Shown: positions 17,110 to 26,447, counted from the stretch's first letter. The stretch: 64,000 nucleotides of DNA from JAYRSJ01 sp041920215 (GCA_041920215.1 JAYRSJ010000004.1:62001-126000), one strand, 5' to 3'. Numbers and translations: made by a program. The notes: generated by a model from the sequence alone, not told the origin.

Positions 17110-18414
17110 ATGCCGCGTTTGCGAACCCCGCTGCTGCTGACCCTGGCTGCCCTGTCGGGCTGGCTGGCCCAGGCCCAGCCGCTGCCTGCCGGCGAGGACC
17201 TGCTGAGCATCTATGCCCAGGCGCGCGCCGCCGATCCGCTGCTGGCCGGCGCGCGGGCCCAGCTGGGCCTGCAGCAGGCCCAGCTGCAGGAGAGCCGCGC
17301 CGCCCGGCTGCCGCAGTGGTCGGCCCGGCTGGAACAGCGGCGCGAGGATGCCGGCAGCCAGCAGCAGCTCCACAGCCAGATCAACCAGGTCCTGCTTGAT
17401 CTGAGCCTGCTGCGCCGGGTGGAGGCAGCCGAGCAGGCGCTGAGCGCCGAGCAGGCCCGGCTGCGCGCCGCCGAGCAGGCCCTGTGCGCTCGGGTGGCCA
17501 GCGCCTATTTCGGCCTGCTCTCGGCCCAGGCCCAGCTGGAGACGGCCGAGAGCAACGAGGCCGCCCTGGCCCAGCAGGTGGCCCAGGCGCAGGCCCGCCA
17601 CGAGGCCGGGCTGTCGGCCCTGGTCGATCTGGAGCAGGCGCGCGCCTACCACGGCCTGGCCCGCGGCCAGACCAGCCAGGCGCGCCGCCGCCTGCTGGAT
17701 GCCCGCGAGGCCCTGGCCGAGATCACTGGCCGCCGGCCCGAGCGCCTGCAGCCGCTGCGCGAGCAGTTCGAGCCGCAGCCGCCCGAGCCCGCCGACCCGC
17801 AGGCCTGGGCCGCGCAGACACTGCAGGGCAATCCGCAGCTGCTGGCGCTGCAGCGCGGCGTGGCGGCCAGCGAGCTGGGCCTGGCTGCAGCTGCGGCCGC
17901 CCATCTGCCCAGCCTCAGCCTGCAGCTCGATGGCCAGCGCCACAGCGGCGCCGGCCTGGCGCCGGAGATGGCCGGGCGCAGCCTCAACACCCTGAGCCTG
18001 CGGCTCAACATCCCGCTGTTCGCCGGCGGTGCGCTGCAGGCGCGCCAGCAGCAGGCGCTGCAGCAGCGCGAGCTGCTGCGCGAGCAGCTGGAGGTACAGC
18101 GCCGCGCCCTGCTGCGCGAGACCCAGGTCCAGTACCAGGCCGTGCTCAGCGGCATCGAGGAACTGGCCAGCAGCGCCGCCGCCGCCCAGGCCGCCGAGCG
18201 GGCGCTGGCGGCCACCCGCGCCGGCCAGGCCCTGGGCACCCGCAGCATGACCGACCTGCTGCTGGCGCTGCAGACCCAGGCCCAGGCCCGCATGAACCAG
18301 GCCCAGGCCCGCCACAGCTATGTGCTGGCCACGCTGCTGCTGCAGCTGGCCGTGGGCGGCCTGGGCGAGGCGCAGCTCGCCCGCGTGAACCAATTGCTGC
18401 AAGGAGCATCCTGA
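17110..18414 (+). CDS. TolC-family outer-membrane efflux channel
   Basis: A 434-aa protein with a signal peptide (hydrophobic 8-20, probable cleavage after AQAQ). The two-fold repeated helical pattern of outer membrane efflux proteins is clear: LLSIYAQARAADPLLAGAR near the start, helices with AYFGLLSAQAQLE, then the second repeat (NPQLLALQRGVAASELGLAAAAA..LPSLSLQ) and the final RSMTDLLLALQTQAQARMNQAQ. Its stop overlaps the first permease start by one base (TGATG). It supplies the exit duct of the tripartite pump encoded by the operon. Confidence 0.93.
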   Translation: MPRLRTPLLLTLAALSGWLAQAQPLPAGEDLLSIYAQARAADPLLAGARAQLGLQQAQLQESRAARLPQWSARLEQRREDAGSQQQLHSQINQVLLDLSLLRRVEAAEQALSAEQARLRAAEQALCARVASAYFGLLSAQAQLETAESNEAALAQQVAQAQARHEAGLSALVDLEQARAYHGLARGQTSQARRRLLDAREALAEITGRRPERLQPLREQFEPQPPEPADPQAWAAQTLQGNPQLLALQRGVAASELGLAAAAAAHLPSLSLQLDGQRHSGAGLAPEMAGRSLNTLSLRLNIPLFAGGALQARQQQALQQRELLREQLEVQRRALLRETQVQYQAVLSGIEELASSAAAAQAAERALAATRAGQALGTRSMTDLLLALQTQAQARMNQAQARHSYVLATLLLQLAVGGLGEAQLARVNQLLQGAS

Positions 18415-19715
18415 TGTTGGCCTACTACCTCGAACTGGCGCTGCGCAGCGTCAAGAGCAGCCGCGGCCTGACCGCGCTGATGCTGCTGACCCTGGGCATA
18501 GGCGTGGCGGCCTGCATGAGCACGCTGACCATCCTCCATGTGCTGGCGCGCGACCCGATCCCCCACAAGAGCGCACGGCTGTTCAATGTGCAGCTGGACG
18601 CCGAGCGTGCCGGCGGCAGCTACACGCCCGGTGGCGAGCCCACGCTGCAGCTGACCCGCTTCGACGCCGAGGCCCTGCTGCGCGAGGCCCAGGCGCGCCG
18701 CCAGGTGATGATGAGCGGCGGCGGCGTGGCGCTGAGCCCGCCCGAGGGCGGCGGCCGCGCCTTCATCGCGCGCGGCCGCTGGGCCAGCAGCGACTTCTTC
18801 GCGATGTTCGATGTGCCCTTCGTCCACGGCCAGGGCTGGAGCGCCGCCGACGACCAGGCCCAGGCCCGGGTGGTGGTGATCAGCAAGGCACTCAACCAGC
18901 GCCTCTTTGGCGGCGCCGACAGCCGCGGCAGGACGCTGACTCTGCGCGATAAGGAGATGCGCATCATCGGCGTGCTGGACGACTGGCGGCCCGCCCCGCA
19001 CTACTTCGATCTCTCGCTTGGCGCCTATGCCGAGGCGGCCGAGGTCTATGCGCCCTTCAGCACCGCGCTGGCCCTGAGCTTCGGCACCTGGGGCAATATG
19101 AATTGCTGGAACGACACCAATGATCCGCGCAGTCTCACCGCGCCCTGCGCCTGGCTGCAGTACTGGGTGGAGCTGGACAGCCCGGCCGCCGCGCCGGCCT
19201 TCCGCGACTATCTGCTGCGCTACGCCGAGCAGCAGCGCAGCGCCGGCCGCTTCGAGCGCGCCGCCAATGTGCGGCTGCGCCCGGTCAATGACTGGCTGGC
19301 CCAGCGCGCCGTCGTACCTAGCGATGTCCGGCTGCAGCTGTGGCTGGCCTTCGGCTTCCTGGCGGTCTGCCTGGTCAATGCAGTGGGGCTGCAGCTGGCC
19401 AAGACCCTGCGCCGCAGCGCCGAGATCGGCGTGCGCCGCGCGCTCGGCGCCAGCCGCCGGGCGGTGTTTGCCCAGTTCCTGGTCGAGGCCGCCGGCCTGG
19501 GCCTGCTGGGTGGCCTGCTGGGCCTGGCCCTGACCCAGGGCGGGCTGTGGCTGGTGCGCCAGGGCAGCAGCGACTATGCCGGCCTGATCACGCTGGACCT
19601 GGCGATGCTGGCCACCACCCTGGGCCTGGCGGTGCTGGCCAGCCTGCTGGCCGGCGTGCTGCCGGCCTGGCGGGCCTGCCAGGTGCAGCCAGCCCTGCAG
19701 CTCAAGACCCAATAA
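18414..19715 (+). CDS. ABC transporter permease (MacB/FtsX family), first copy
   Basis: A 433-aa inner-membrane subunit with one TM near residues 20-40, a large periplasmic MacB-like core domain (about 45-285), then three C-terminal TMs in an FtsX domain ending in the usual ALQLKTQ. The loop EIGVRRALGASRRAVFAQFLVEA is the coupling helix that contacts the ATPase. It starts at ATG 18414 within the stop of the TolC gene. Unlike MacB, the ATPase is a separate polypeptide. It probably forms a heterodimer with the next gene product. Confidence 0.93.
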   Translation: MLAYYLELALRSVKSSRGLTALMLLTLGIGVAACMSTLTILHVLARDPIPHKSARLFNVQLDAERAGGSYTPGGEPTLQLTRFDAEALLREAQARRQVMMSGGGVALSPPEGGGRAFIARGRWASSDFFAMFDVPFVHGQGWSAADDQAQARVVVISKALNQRLFGGADSRGRTLTLRDKEMRIIGVLDDWRPAPHYFDLSLGAYAEAAEVYAPFSTALALSFGTWGNMNCWNDTNDPRSLTAPCAWLQYWVELDSPAAAPAFRDYLLRYAEQQRSAGRFERAANVRLRPVNDWLAQRAVVPSDVRLQLWLAFGFLAVCLVNAVGLQLAKTLRRSAEIGVRRALGASRRAVFAQFLVEAAGLGLLGGLLGLALTQGGLWLVRQGSSDYAGLITLDLAMLATTLGLAVLASLLAGVLPAWRACQVQPALQLKTQ

Positions 19716-19728
19716 AGGAGCGCCCACC

Positions 19729-20949
19729 ATGATGGATCTGATGCCAATCCTGGCCACGCTGCGGCGCCACAAAACCGCCGCCGGACTGATCGTGCTGCAG
19801 CTGGCCCTGACCTGCGCCATCGTCAGCAATGCCTTGTTCCTGATCGCCCAGCGCCTCGACCGCATCCAGGCCCCCAGCGGCCTGGACGAAGCCGGCCTGG
19901 TGACGCTGCGCATCGCCGGCGTAGGCCCCAGCCAGAACGCCGCAGCGCAGACCCGGGTCGATCTGCAGGCCCTGCGCCAGCTGCCCGGCGTGCGCTCGGC
20001 CAGCGTGGTCAACCAGCTGCCCTATGGCAACCAGTATTCGCAAAGCGGGCTGCGCCTCAGCGATGACCGCAACAGCAGCTCGGTGCCCACCGCCGACTAT
20101 GTGGTGGCCGAAGACGGTCTGCAGACCCTGGGCCTGAAGCTGGTCGAGGGGCGTGACTTCGAGGCCGGCGAATACCAGGACAACGAGGCCTTCCTCGCCG
20201 CCGGCCGGGCCCGCCAGCCGGCGGTGATACTGAACCGCGCCACCGCGCAGCGCCTGTTCCCCGATGGCCCGGCGGTGGGCCGCCAGGTCTACGGTCTGGG
20301 CGAGGGTCCGAGCACCGTGGTGGGGGTGGTGGAGCGGCTCAGCACCCCGCATCCGGGCCAGCCCGAAGCGCAGGCCTACGCGATGCTGCAGCCGCTGCGT
20401 GCCAGCTACCGTGGCGGCAACTACCTGCTGCGCGTGGATCCTTCGCAGCGCGAGGCGGTGCTGAAGGCGGCGGTGGCCGCGCTCGACCAGGCCGGGCCGG
20501 GCCGCATCCAGCTGCAGCAGCAGACGCTGGAGGAAATGCGCCAGCGCTACTACGCGCAGGACCGCCAGATGGTCTATCTGCTGGCCGGCGTCTGCCTGGC
20601 CCTGCTGGCGGTAACGGCCTTCGGCATCGTCGGCCTGGCCAGCTTCTGGGTGCAGCAGCGCACCCGCATGATCGGCACGCGGCGCGCGCTGGGCGCCAGC
20701 CGCAGCCAGATCCTGCGCTACTTCCAGCTGGAGAACTTCCTGCTCAGCAGCCTGGGCATCCTGCTGGGCATGCTGGGCGCCTATGGCATCAGCCTGGCGC
20801 TGATGCAGCAGTACGAGCTGCCGCGCCTGCCCTGGCACTATCTGCCCTTGGGCGCGCTGCTGGTCTGGGCCCTGGGCCAGCTGGCGGTGCTGGCGCCGGC
20901 CCGCCGCGCCGCGGCGCTGCAGCCGGTGGCCGCGCTGCGCGGTGCCTGA
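19729..20949 (+). CDS. ABC transporter permease (MacB/FtsX family), second copy
   Basis: A 406-aa partner permease with the same architecture as the preceding gene: N-terminal TM about 18-40, periplasmic core, three C-terminal TMs and the FtsX coupling segment RMIGTRRALGASRSQILRYF. An AAGGAG site precedes its ATG (start at 19729, 13 bases after the upstream stop). Heterodimeric permeases with a separate ATPase, adaptor and TolC channel form pumps related to MacAB that export peptides, lipids or amphiphiles. The substrate here is unknown. Confidence 0.93.
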   Translation: MMDLMPILATLRRHKTAAGLIVLQLALTCAIVSNALFLIAQRLDRIQAPSGLDEAGLVTLRIAGVGPSQNAAAQTRVDLQALRQLPGVRSASVVNQLPYGNQYSQSGLRLSDDRNSSSVPTADYVVAEDGLQTLGLKLVEGRDFEAGEYQDNEAFLAAGRARQPAVILNRATAQRLFPDGPAVGRQVYGLGEGPSTVVGVVERLSTPHPGQPEAQAYAMLQPLRASYRGGNYLLRVDPSQREAVLKAAVAALDQAGPGRIQLQQQTLEEMRQRYYAQDRQMVYLLAGVCLALLAVTAFGIVGLASFWVQQRTRMIGTRRALGASRSQILRYFQLENFLLSSLGILLGMLGAYGISLALMQQYELPRLPWHYLPLGALLVWALGQLAVLAPARRAAALQPVAALRGA

Positions 20950-20987
20950 GTGGCTGATGAGCGCGGCAGGCTATGCTCGCGCCCGCG

Positions 20988-22319
20988 ATGCGCACCGTTC
21001 TGATCATTGACGACAAGCCCGGCGTCGGCGAGGCCCTGAGCCTGCTGCTGTCGCTGCACGAGATCGAGACCTGCTGGGCGGCCACGCCCGAACAGGGCCT
21101 GGCCCTGCTGCGGCAACGCCCGGTGGACCTGGTGATCCAGGACATGAACTTCAGCGCCGACACCACCTCGGGCGCCGAGGGCAGCGCGCTGTTCCGCCAG
21201 ATCCGCGCGCTGCAGCCCGATCTGCCGGTGATCCTGCTGACCGCCTGGACCCAGCTGGAGCAGGCGGTAGCCCTGGTCAAGGCCGGCGCGGCCGACTATC
21301 TGGCCAAGCCCTGGGACGATCTCAAGCTGCTGACCACGGTGGAGAACCTGCTGGAGCTGCGCGAGGCCAGCCGCGCGGTGCAGCAGCACCGGCTGCAGCG
21401 GCGCCAGCGCGAGGAGCGCCTGCGCGCGCGCTGCCGGCTCGACGGGCTGGTGTTCGCCTCCGAATCCATGCTGGCCACGCTGGAGCTGGCCGCCCAGGTG
21501 GCCGGCTCGCCGCTGCCGCTGATGATCACCGGGCCCAATGGCAGCGGCAAGGAAAGGGTGGCGGCCTTTGTGCATGCCAATTCGGCCGTGGCCCAGGGAC
21601 CCTTCGTGGCGTTGAACTGCGGCGCGCTGCCGGCCGAGCTGATCGAGGCCGAGCTCTTCGGCGCCGAGGGCGGTGCCTATACCGGCGCGCTGAAGGCGCG
21701 GGCGGGCCGCTTCGAGGCCGCCGACGGCGGCACCCTCTTTCTCGACGAGATCGGCAATTTGCCGCTGGCCGGCCAGGTCAAGCTGCTACGGGTGCTGGAG
21801 ACCGGCCGCTACGAGCGCCTGGGCTCCAGCCGCTCGCGCCACAGCAGCGCCCGCATCCTCAGCGCCACCAATGCCGATCTGCGCACGATGGTAGCGGCCG
21901 GCACTTTCCGCGAGGACCTGTTCTACCGCCTGCATGTGATCGAGCTGCGGCTGGCACCGCTGGCCGAACGCCGCGAGGACATACCCGCCCTGGCCCAGGC
22001 CTTTCTGGCCGGCCAGGCGCGACTCAGCGAGCCGGCACGCGATCTGCTGCTGGCCCATGCCTGGCCCGGCAATGTGCGCGAGCTGAAGAACGTGATGGCG
22101 CGCGCCGCCCTGCTGTGCCGCGACGGCCTGATCGAGGCGGCCGACCTCGGCCTGGCCGCCCCCGCGGCCGCCGCCAGCCGCAGCCTGGACGAGCCCAGCC
22201 GCGAGGCGGTGCAGGCGGCACTGGTCCAGGCCGAGGGCGTGGTGAGCCGCGCGGCCCAGCAGCTGGGCCTGTCGCGCCAGGCCCTGTACCGGCGCATGGA
22301 ACGCTATGGTCTGTCCTGA
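20988..22319 (+). CDS. sigma-54-dependent response regulator (NtrC family)
   Basis: A 443-aa activator with a receiver domain (about residues 1-120; acidic pocket IIDDK, phospho-Asp in IQDMNFS, Lys in AKPWDD). The AAA+ domain (about 140-365) has Walker A GPNGSGKE, the sigma-54 contact loop GAYTGA (a Tyr variant of GAFTGA), Walker B GGTLFLDEIG and an R-finger region. The C-terminal Fis-type HTH reads AAQQLGLSRQALYRRMERYG. The ATG at 20988 starts MRTVLIIDD and is preferred to an ATG five codons earlier. With the next gene it forms a two-component system, and the operon promoter it belongs to is of the sigma-54 class, so autoactivation is likely. Confidence 0.94.
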   Translation: MRTVLIIDDKPGVGEALSLLLSLHEIETCWAATPEQGLALLRQRPVDLVIQDMNFSADTTSGAEGSALFRQIRALQPDLPVILLTAWTQLEQAVALVKAGAADYLAKPWDDLKLLTTVENLLELREASRAVQQHRLQRRQREERLRARCRLDGLVFASESMLATLELAAQVAGSPLPLMITGPNGSGKERVAAFVHANSAVAQGPFVALNCGALPAELIEAELFGAEGGAYTGALKARAGRFEAADGGTLFLDEIGNLPLAGQVKLLRVLETGRYERLGSSRSRHSSARILSATNADLRTMVAAGTFREDLFYRLHVIELRLAPLAERREDIPALAQAFLAGQARLSEPARDLLLAHAWPGNVRELKNVMARAALLCRDGLIEAADLGLAAPAAAASRSLDEPSREAVQAALVQAEGVVSRAAQQLGLSRQALYRRMERYGLS

Positions 22320-22337
22320 AGCCGGCCCGCGATCCTC

Positions 22338-23753
22338 ATGAGCCTGCGCTGGCGCCTGCTGCTGCTGCTGCTGGCCATGCCGGTGCTGGCCTGGCTGCTG
22401 CATGCCGGCCTGAGCGTCTGGCCGCTGCCAGGTCTGCTGGCCCTGCTGCAGCGGCATTTCGGCTGGAACCTGACGGCACCCGGCGCCGGCAGCCCGGCGG
22501 CCCTGGCGCTGAGCCTGGCCCTGCTGCTGCCGCTGGCGCTGGGCCTGGCCCGCTGGTGGCTGAGCCCGCTGACCCGCTTGCTGCGCGCACTGGAGGGCCT
22601 GGTGCTGAGCTACCGCGACGGCGACTTCAGCATGACGGTGGCCACGCCGGCCGCCGGTCAGCACGACGAGCTCGCTGTGCTGGCACGCCAGCACAGCGAG
22701 CTGGGTCTGGCGCTGCGCGCCCAACGCCAGCAGCTGGCCCAGCGCGAGCTGCTGCTGGACCAGGTGGTGCAGAACACCCCGCTGGCGCTATTGCTGTGCG
22801 AGGAGCCGCAGGGCCGCATCGTCTATGCGAACCTGCAGGCGCGCCAGCAGCTGGCGCGCGGTCGCAGCCTGGTGGGCCAAAGCCTGCCGCCGCTGCTGGA
22901 GCAACTGCCCGCAGCCCTGGCCCAGGCCCTGCGCAGCGGCCAGGATCAGCTCTTCAGCGTGCCCGCCGGCAGCATCGAGGGGCTGAGCGGTGCTGAGGGT
23001 GCGGGAAGCGCCACCGAGGACGAGAGCTTCCACCTGAGCCAGCGCAGCCTGAGCCTGCAGGGTCAGCCGCACCGGCTGATCCTGCTGCGCCGCATCACGC
23101 GCGAGCTGTCGCGCCAGGAGGTGGCCAGCTGGAAGCGGGTGATACGGGTGATCAGCCATGAGCTGAACAACTCGCTGGCGCCGATCTCGTCGCTGGCGCA
23201 CAGCGGCGCCGAGCTGCTGCGGCGCGGCGATGCGGTGCGGGCCGGCACGGTGTTCGCCAGCATCAGCCAGCGCGCCGCGCATCTGCACCAGTTCCTGTCC
23301 GGCTATGCGCAGTTCGCCAAGCTGCCGGCGCCGCAGCCCGCGCCGCAGGACTGGGCCGCGCTGCTGGAAGGGCTGGGCCGGCACTGCCGCTTCAGGCTGG
23401 AGGGCGCGCTGCCACAGCAGCCCGGCCGCTTCGACGCGGCGCAGATCGAGCAGGCCCTGATCAATCTGCTGAAGAATGCTGCCGAGGCCGGCGGCCCGGC
23501 CGAGGCGGTCAGCCTGAGCATCAGCTGCCAGGGCGAGGACTGGTGGCTGTGCGTGGACGACCGCGGCCCTGGCATGAGCGAGGCGGTGCTGGCGCAGGCC
23601 CTGCTGCCCTTCTACTCAACCAAGCGCAGCGGCACCGGCCTGGGGCTGGCGCTGGCGCGCGAGATCGCCGAGGCCCATGGCGGGCGCATCAGCCTGGGTA
23701 ATCGCAGCGGCGGCGGGCTGCGCGTCTGCCTAATTCTGCCGCGACGCGCCTAG
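22338..23753 (+). CDS. sensor histidine kinase (NtrY-like)
   Basis: A 471-aa membrane kinase with TM1 at about 5-25, a short periplasmic loop and TM2 at about 50-72. A HAMP-like linker (LSPLTRLLRALEGL) is followed by a PAS-like region (about 140-250, NTPLALLLCEEPQGRIVYAN), HisKA with the H-box ISHELNNSLAPI, and HATPase with the N-box LINLLKNAAEA, DDRGPGM and GTGLGLALARE. It lies 18 bases after the sigma-54 response regulator, its presumed partner. The very small periplasmic part suggests sensing of a membrane-located stimulus such as envelope damage or an amphiphilic pump substrate (inference). Confidence 0.93.
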   Translation: MSLRWRLLLLLLAMPVLAWLLHAGLSVWPLPGLLALLQRHFGWNLTAPGAGSPAALALSLALLLPLALGLARWWLSPLTRLLRALEGLVLSYRDGDFSMTVATPAAGQHDELAVLARQHSELGLALRAQRQQLAQRELLLDQVVQNTPLALLLCEEPQGRIVYANLQARQQLARGRSLVGQSLPPLLEQLPAALAQALRSGQDQLFSVPAGSIEGLSGAEGAGSATEDESFHLSQRSLSLQGQPHRLILLRRITRELSRQEVASWKRVIRVISHELNNSLAPISSLAHSGAELLRRGDAVRAGTVFASISQRAAHLHQFLSGYAQFAKLPAPQPAPQDWAALLEGLGRHCRFRLEGALPQQPGRFDAAQIEQALINLLKNAAEAGGPAEAVSLSISCQGEDWWLCVDDRGPGMSEAVLAQALLPFYSTKRSGTGLGLALAREIAEAHGGRISLGNRSGGGLRVCLILPRRA

Positions 23754-23770
23754 CGGCTCGCCCGTAAAGA

Positions 23771-23796
23771 GCAAAGGCGCCCGCAGGCGCCTTTGC
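23771..23796. terminator. bidirectional hairpin terminator
   Basis: A perfect 11-bp stem, GCAAAGGCGCC (23771-23781) and GGCGCCTTTGC (23786-23796), with a 4-base loop. It lies between the kinase stop and the convergent HU gene and so closes both units. A short T-rich run (TCTTT) follows on the minus strand, none on the plus strand. Confidence 0.75.
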
Positions 23797-23823
23797 AAAG
23801 CTGGTGTACAGCGGCGGCTCTGC

Positions 23824-24171
23824 TTACTTCTTGGCCTTCTTGGCAGGCTTGGCGGCGGGCTTGGCCTCGGCCTTGGCGGCCTTGCGGGCGGCGGCCTTGG
23901 GGTCGACGGCGGCCTTGAAGCCGGCGCCAGGGGTGAACTTGGGCAGTTTGGCCGCAGCGATCTTGATCTTCTCGCCGGTGCTGGGGTTCACGCCGGTGCG
24001 GGCAGCGCGGGCGTGCTGCTTGAAGGAACCAAAGCCGGGGATGGAGACTGCGCCGCCCTTCTTGACCGTGGTCACCACCGCGTCCAGCAGGGTTTCGACG
24101 ATGCGGCCGGCTTCGGCCTTGCTCAGCTCATGCTTGCTCGCCAGGTGCTCAATCAGTTCGGTCTTGTTCAT
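23824..24171 (-). CDS. hupB: HU-family DNA-binding protein with Lys/Ala-rich tail
   Basis: 115 aa. Residues 1-90 are a HU/IHF fold (MNKTELIEHLASKHELSKAE, then VSIPGFGSFKQHARAARTGVNP). The DNA-intercalating Pro is present in GVNPSTG, with basic arm residues. The last 25 or so residues are a repetitive Lys/Ala/Pro tail (KAEAKPAAKPAKKAKK), resembling eukaryotic histone H1 tails and seen in some Burkholderiales and actinobacterial HU variants. It is a nucleoid protein that binds and bends DNA without strong sequence preference. The ribosome site TAGGA is close to the ATG. It appears to be a single-gene unit. Confidence 0.93.
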   Translation of the reverse strand: MNKTELIEHLASKHELSKAEAGRIVETLLDAVVTTVKKGGAVSIPGFGSFKQHARAARTGVNPSTGEKIKIAAAKLPKFTPGAGFKAAVDPKAAARKAAKAEAKPAAKPAKKAKK

Positions 24172-24193
24172 TCCTAAGTCTCAGTCAAAGTGA

Positions 24194-24212
24194 CGCCCGA
24201 CGATCTCGGGCG
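24194..24212 (-). other. hairpin in the HU gene leader
   Basis: CGCCCGA (24194-24200), loop CGATC, TCGGGCG (24206-24212), about 22 bases upstream of the HU start codon. It may only be leader structure; a role in HU mRNA control is speculation. The rest of the 212-base gap to the divergent GGDEF/EAL gene shows no clear promoter. Confidence 0.3.
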
Positions 24213-24383
24213 GACGCGATTCTCGCCGAAACCGGCACGATGCCGATCGCCACGAGGGAAAACGCTGAGCGTGCCGCAGGTCTGGCGCGACAGCCAGCCC
24301 GTCGGCCGCTGTGGCGCGGCAGGTCCAAAGCGTCTTACATTGCGCAGATCGCACATTGACTGCTTGCTCAACGCGAGGGCTGA

Positions 24384-26447
24384 TTGCTCCAAGCACTTCC
24401 CGATGATGAAGCGACCGCCGGCCTGCTGAGCCTGCTGCCGCATCGCTTCTTTGCCGCCGCCACCGACGGCAGCGCGCTGCCGCTGGCCGGCGGACTCAAC
24501 GACTGGCCGCAACGCCTGCATGCGGAAGACCGCGAGGCCCTGCATCGGGCCCTCTGCGCACCCGGCGCCCAATGCCTGGAGCTGGATCTGCGCCTGGCGG
24601 GCCCGGATGGCATCCACCGCTGGCATCTGACGCGTGCCGTGCTGCAGCATGGAGCGCAGGGCCAGGTCTTGCGCTGGCTGGGCAGCTTCACCGAGATCGA
24701 TGCACGCAAGAGCGGCGAACTGGCCCGCAGCACGCCGGTCCGGACGCCCGACGGCGGCCTGCTGATCAGCGACGAGGTCTGGAAGCTGGCGCTGGAGAGC
24801 ACCGGCGACGGCGTCTGGGACTGGTGGGTGCAAAGCGGTGTCGAGACCTTCTCGCGCCGCTATCTGCAGATGTACGGCTTCAGCGAGGCCGAGCTGGAGG
24901 CCAGACCAGACACCTTCGACAAGCGCACCCACCCGGACGATCTCGAACAGATGCTGCGCGACCGCGCGGCGCACTTTGCCGGCCGCAGCCCGGTCTATGT
25001 CAACGAGCACCGGGTGCGCTGCAAGGACGGTAGCTGGAAATGGGTGCTGACCCGCGGCATGGTGATCGCCCGCGACGAGCAGGGCCGACCGCTGCGCATG
25101 GTGGGCACGCATACCGACATCAGCGAGCGCAAGGCCGCCGAAGCCCTGATCTGGCGCCAGGCCCATTTCGATGCCCTCACAGGCCTGCCGAACCGCCGCA
25201 TGCTGCGCGAGCGCCTGGAGCAGGCGCTGAGCCAGGCCGCCGCGACCGGCCGTACGCTGGCGGTGCTGTTCATCGATCTGGACCATTTCAAGGAGGTCAA
25301 CGACCGCCTGGGCCATGCGATGGGCGACGCACTGCTGGTGCAGGCGGGCGCACGCATCCAGGCCTGTCTGGGCGCGCGTGACATCGTGGCCCGCATGGGC
25401 GGCGACGAGTTCACCGTGGTGCTGACGGATGCGCAGAGCAGTCCAGCGGTGCAAGGCGTGGCCGCCGCCATCATCGCGGCGCTGGAAGCGGTTTTCGACC
25501 TGGAGGGCGAGAGCGCGTTCGTGTCGGCCAGCATAGGCATCAGCCGCTTTCCGGACGATGGGGCGCAGATCGAGGCCCTGTTCAGACATGCCGACCAGGC
25601 GCTCTATCTGGCCAAGGGCGCCGGCCGCAAGCGCTACAGCAGCTACACGCCGCTGCTGCAGGAGGTCTCGCGGCGTCGTGCGCAGCTGGCGCAGGATCTG
25701 CGCACGGCGCCGCAGCGCGGCGAGCTGTGCCTGGTCTACCAGCCCATCGTCGATCTGACCGATGGCCGCATACGCCGCGCCGAGGCCCTGCTGCGCTGGC
25801 GGCATCCCAGCCAGGGTCTGCTGCGGCCGGCCGACTTCATTGCGGTGGCCGAAGGCGGCGGCCAGATCCTGGAGATAGGCGACTGGGTGTTTGCCCAGGC
25901 CGCCGCCCAGCTGCAGCGCTGGCGCAGCCTGCTGGACCCCGAGTTCCGCCTCAGCATCAACAAGTCGGCGCTGCAGTTCCGCGGCGAAGCCGCCGCGCCC
26001 CCGCACTGGCCGGAGCGCTTGCAGGCGCTGGGCCTGCCGGGCAGCAGCCTGGTGGTCGATGTCACCGAGAGTGTGCTGCTCGATACCGAGCTGGCCGCCG
26101 GCCCACAGCTGCAAGCCCTGCGGCAGGCCGGCGTCGCGGTGGCCCTGGATGATTTCGGCAGCGGCCATGCCGCGCTGAGCCAGCTGCATCAGCATGCGCT
26201 GGACCAGCTCAAGCTCGACCCCAGCTGGGTGGCCCGGCTGGGCAGCGATGCGCGGACCCTGGCTCTGTGCCAGGCGGTGATCAGCCTGGCCCATGCGCTG
26301 GGGCTGGAGGTGGTGGCCGAGGGCGTCGAGACCGAACAGCAGCTGATGTTGCTGCGCCAGGCCGGCTGCGATTTTGGCCAGGGCTTTCTGTGGGGCCAGC
26401 CGATGACGGCCCCGGCCCTGGAAGCACAGCTGCGCAGGCCAGGCTAG
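24384..26447 (+). CDS. PAS-GGDEF-EAL cyclic-di-GMP enzyme
   Basis: A 687-aa soluble protein. The start is taken as TTG 24384 because an in-frame TGA lies immediately before it and GAGGG is at usable distance; no better start exists before conserved sequence. An N-terminal PAS-like region (to about residue 110) is followed by a PAS with PAC (about 130-255, GDGVWDWWVQSG and HTDISERK). GGDEF spans about 262-425 (RMGGDEF) and EAL about 438-685 (AEALLRW, INKSALQF, DVTES, LDDFGSG, LKLD, AEGVET). All catalytic motifs of both domains are intact. No membrane segment is seen, so a cytosolic signal is sensed. Confidence 0.92.
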   Translation: MLQALPDDEATAGLLSLLPHRFFAAATDGSALPLAGGLNDWPQRLHAEDREALHRALCAPGAQCLELDLRLAGPDGIHRWHLTRAVLQHGAQGQVLRWLGSFTEIDARKSGELARSTPVRTPDGGLLISDEVWKLALESTGDGVWDWWVQSGVETFSRRYLQMYGFSEAELEARPDTFDKRTHPDDLEQMLRDRAAHFAGRSPVYVNEHRVRCKDGSWKWVLTRGMVIARDEQGRPLRMVGTHTDISERKAAEALIWRQAHFDALTGLPNRRMLRERLEQALSQAAATGRTLAVLFIDLDHFKEVNDRLGHAMGDALLVQAGARIQACLGARDIVARMGGDEFTVVLTDAQSSPAVQGVAAAIIAALEAVFDLEGESAFVSASIGISRFPDDGAQIEALFRHADQALYLAKGAGRKRYSSYTPLLQEVSRRRAQLAQDLRTAPQRGELCLVYQPIVDLTDGRIRRAEALLRWRHPSQGLLRPADFIAVAEGGGQILEIGDWVFAQAAAQLQRWRSLLDPEFRLSINKSALQFRGEAAAPPHWPERLQALGLPGSSLVVDVTESVLLDTELAAGPQLQALRQAGVAVALDDFGSGHAALSQLHQHALDQLKLDPSWVARLGSDARTLALCQAVISLAHALGLEVVAEGVETEQQLMLLRQAGCDFGQGFLWGQPMTAPALEAQLRRPG

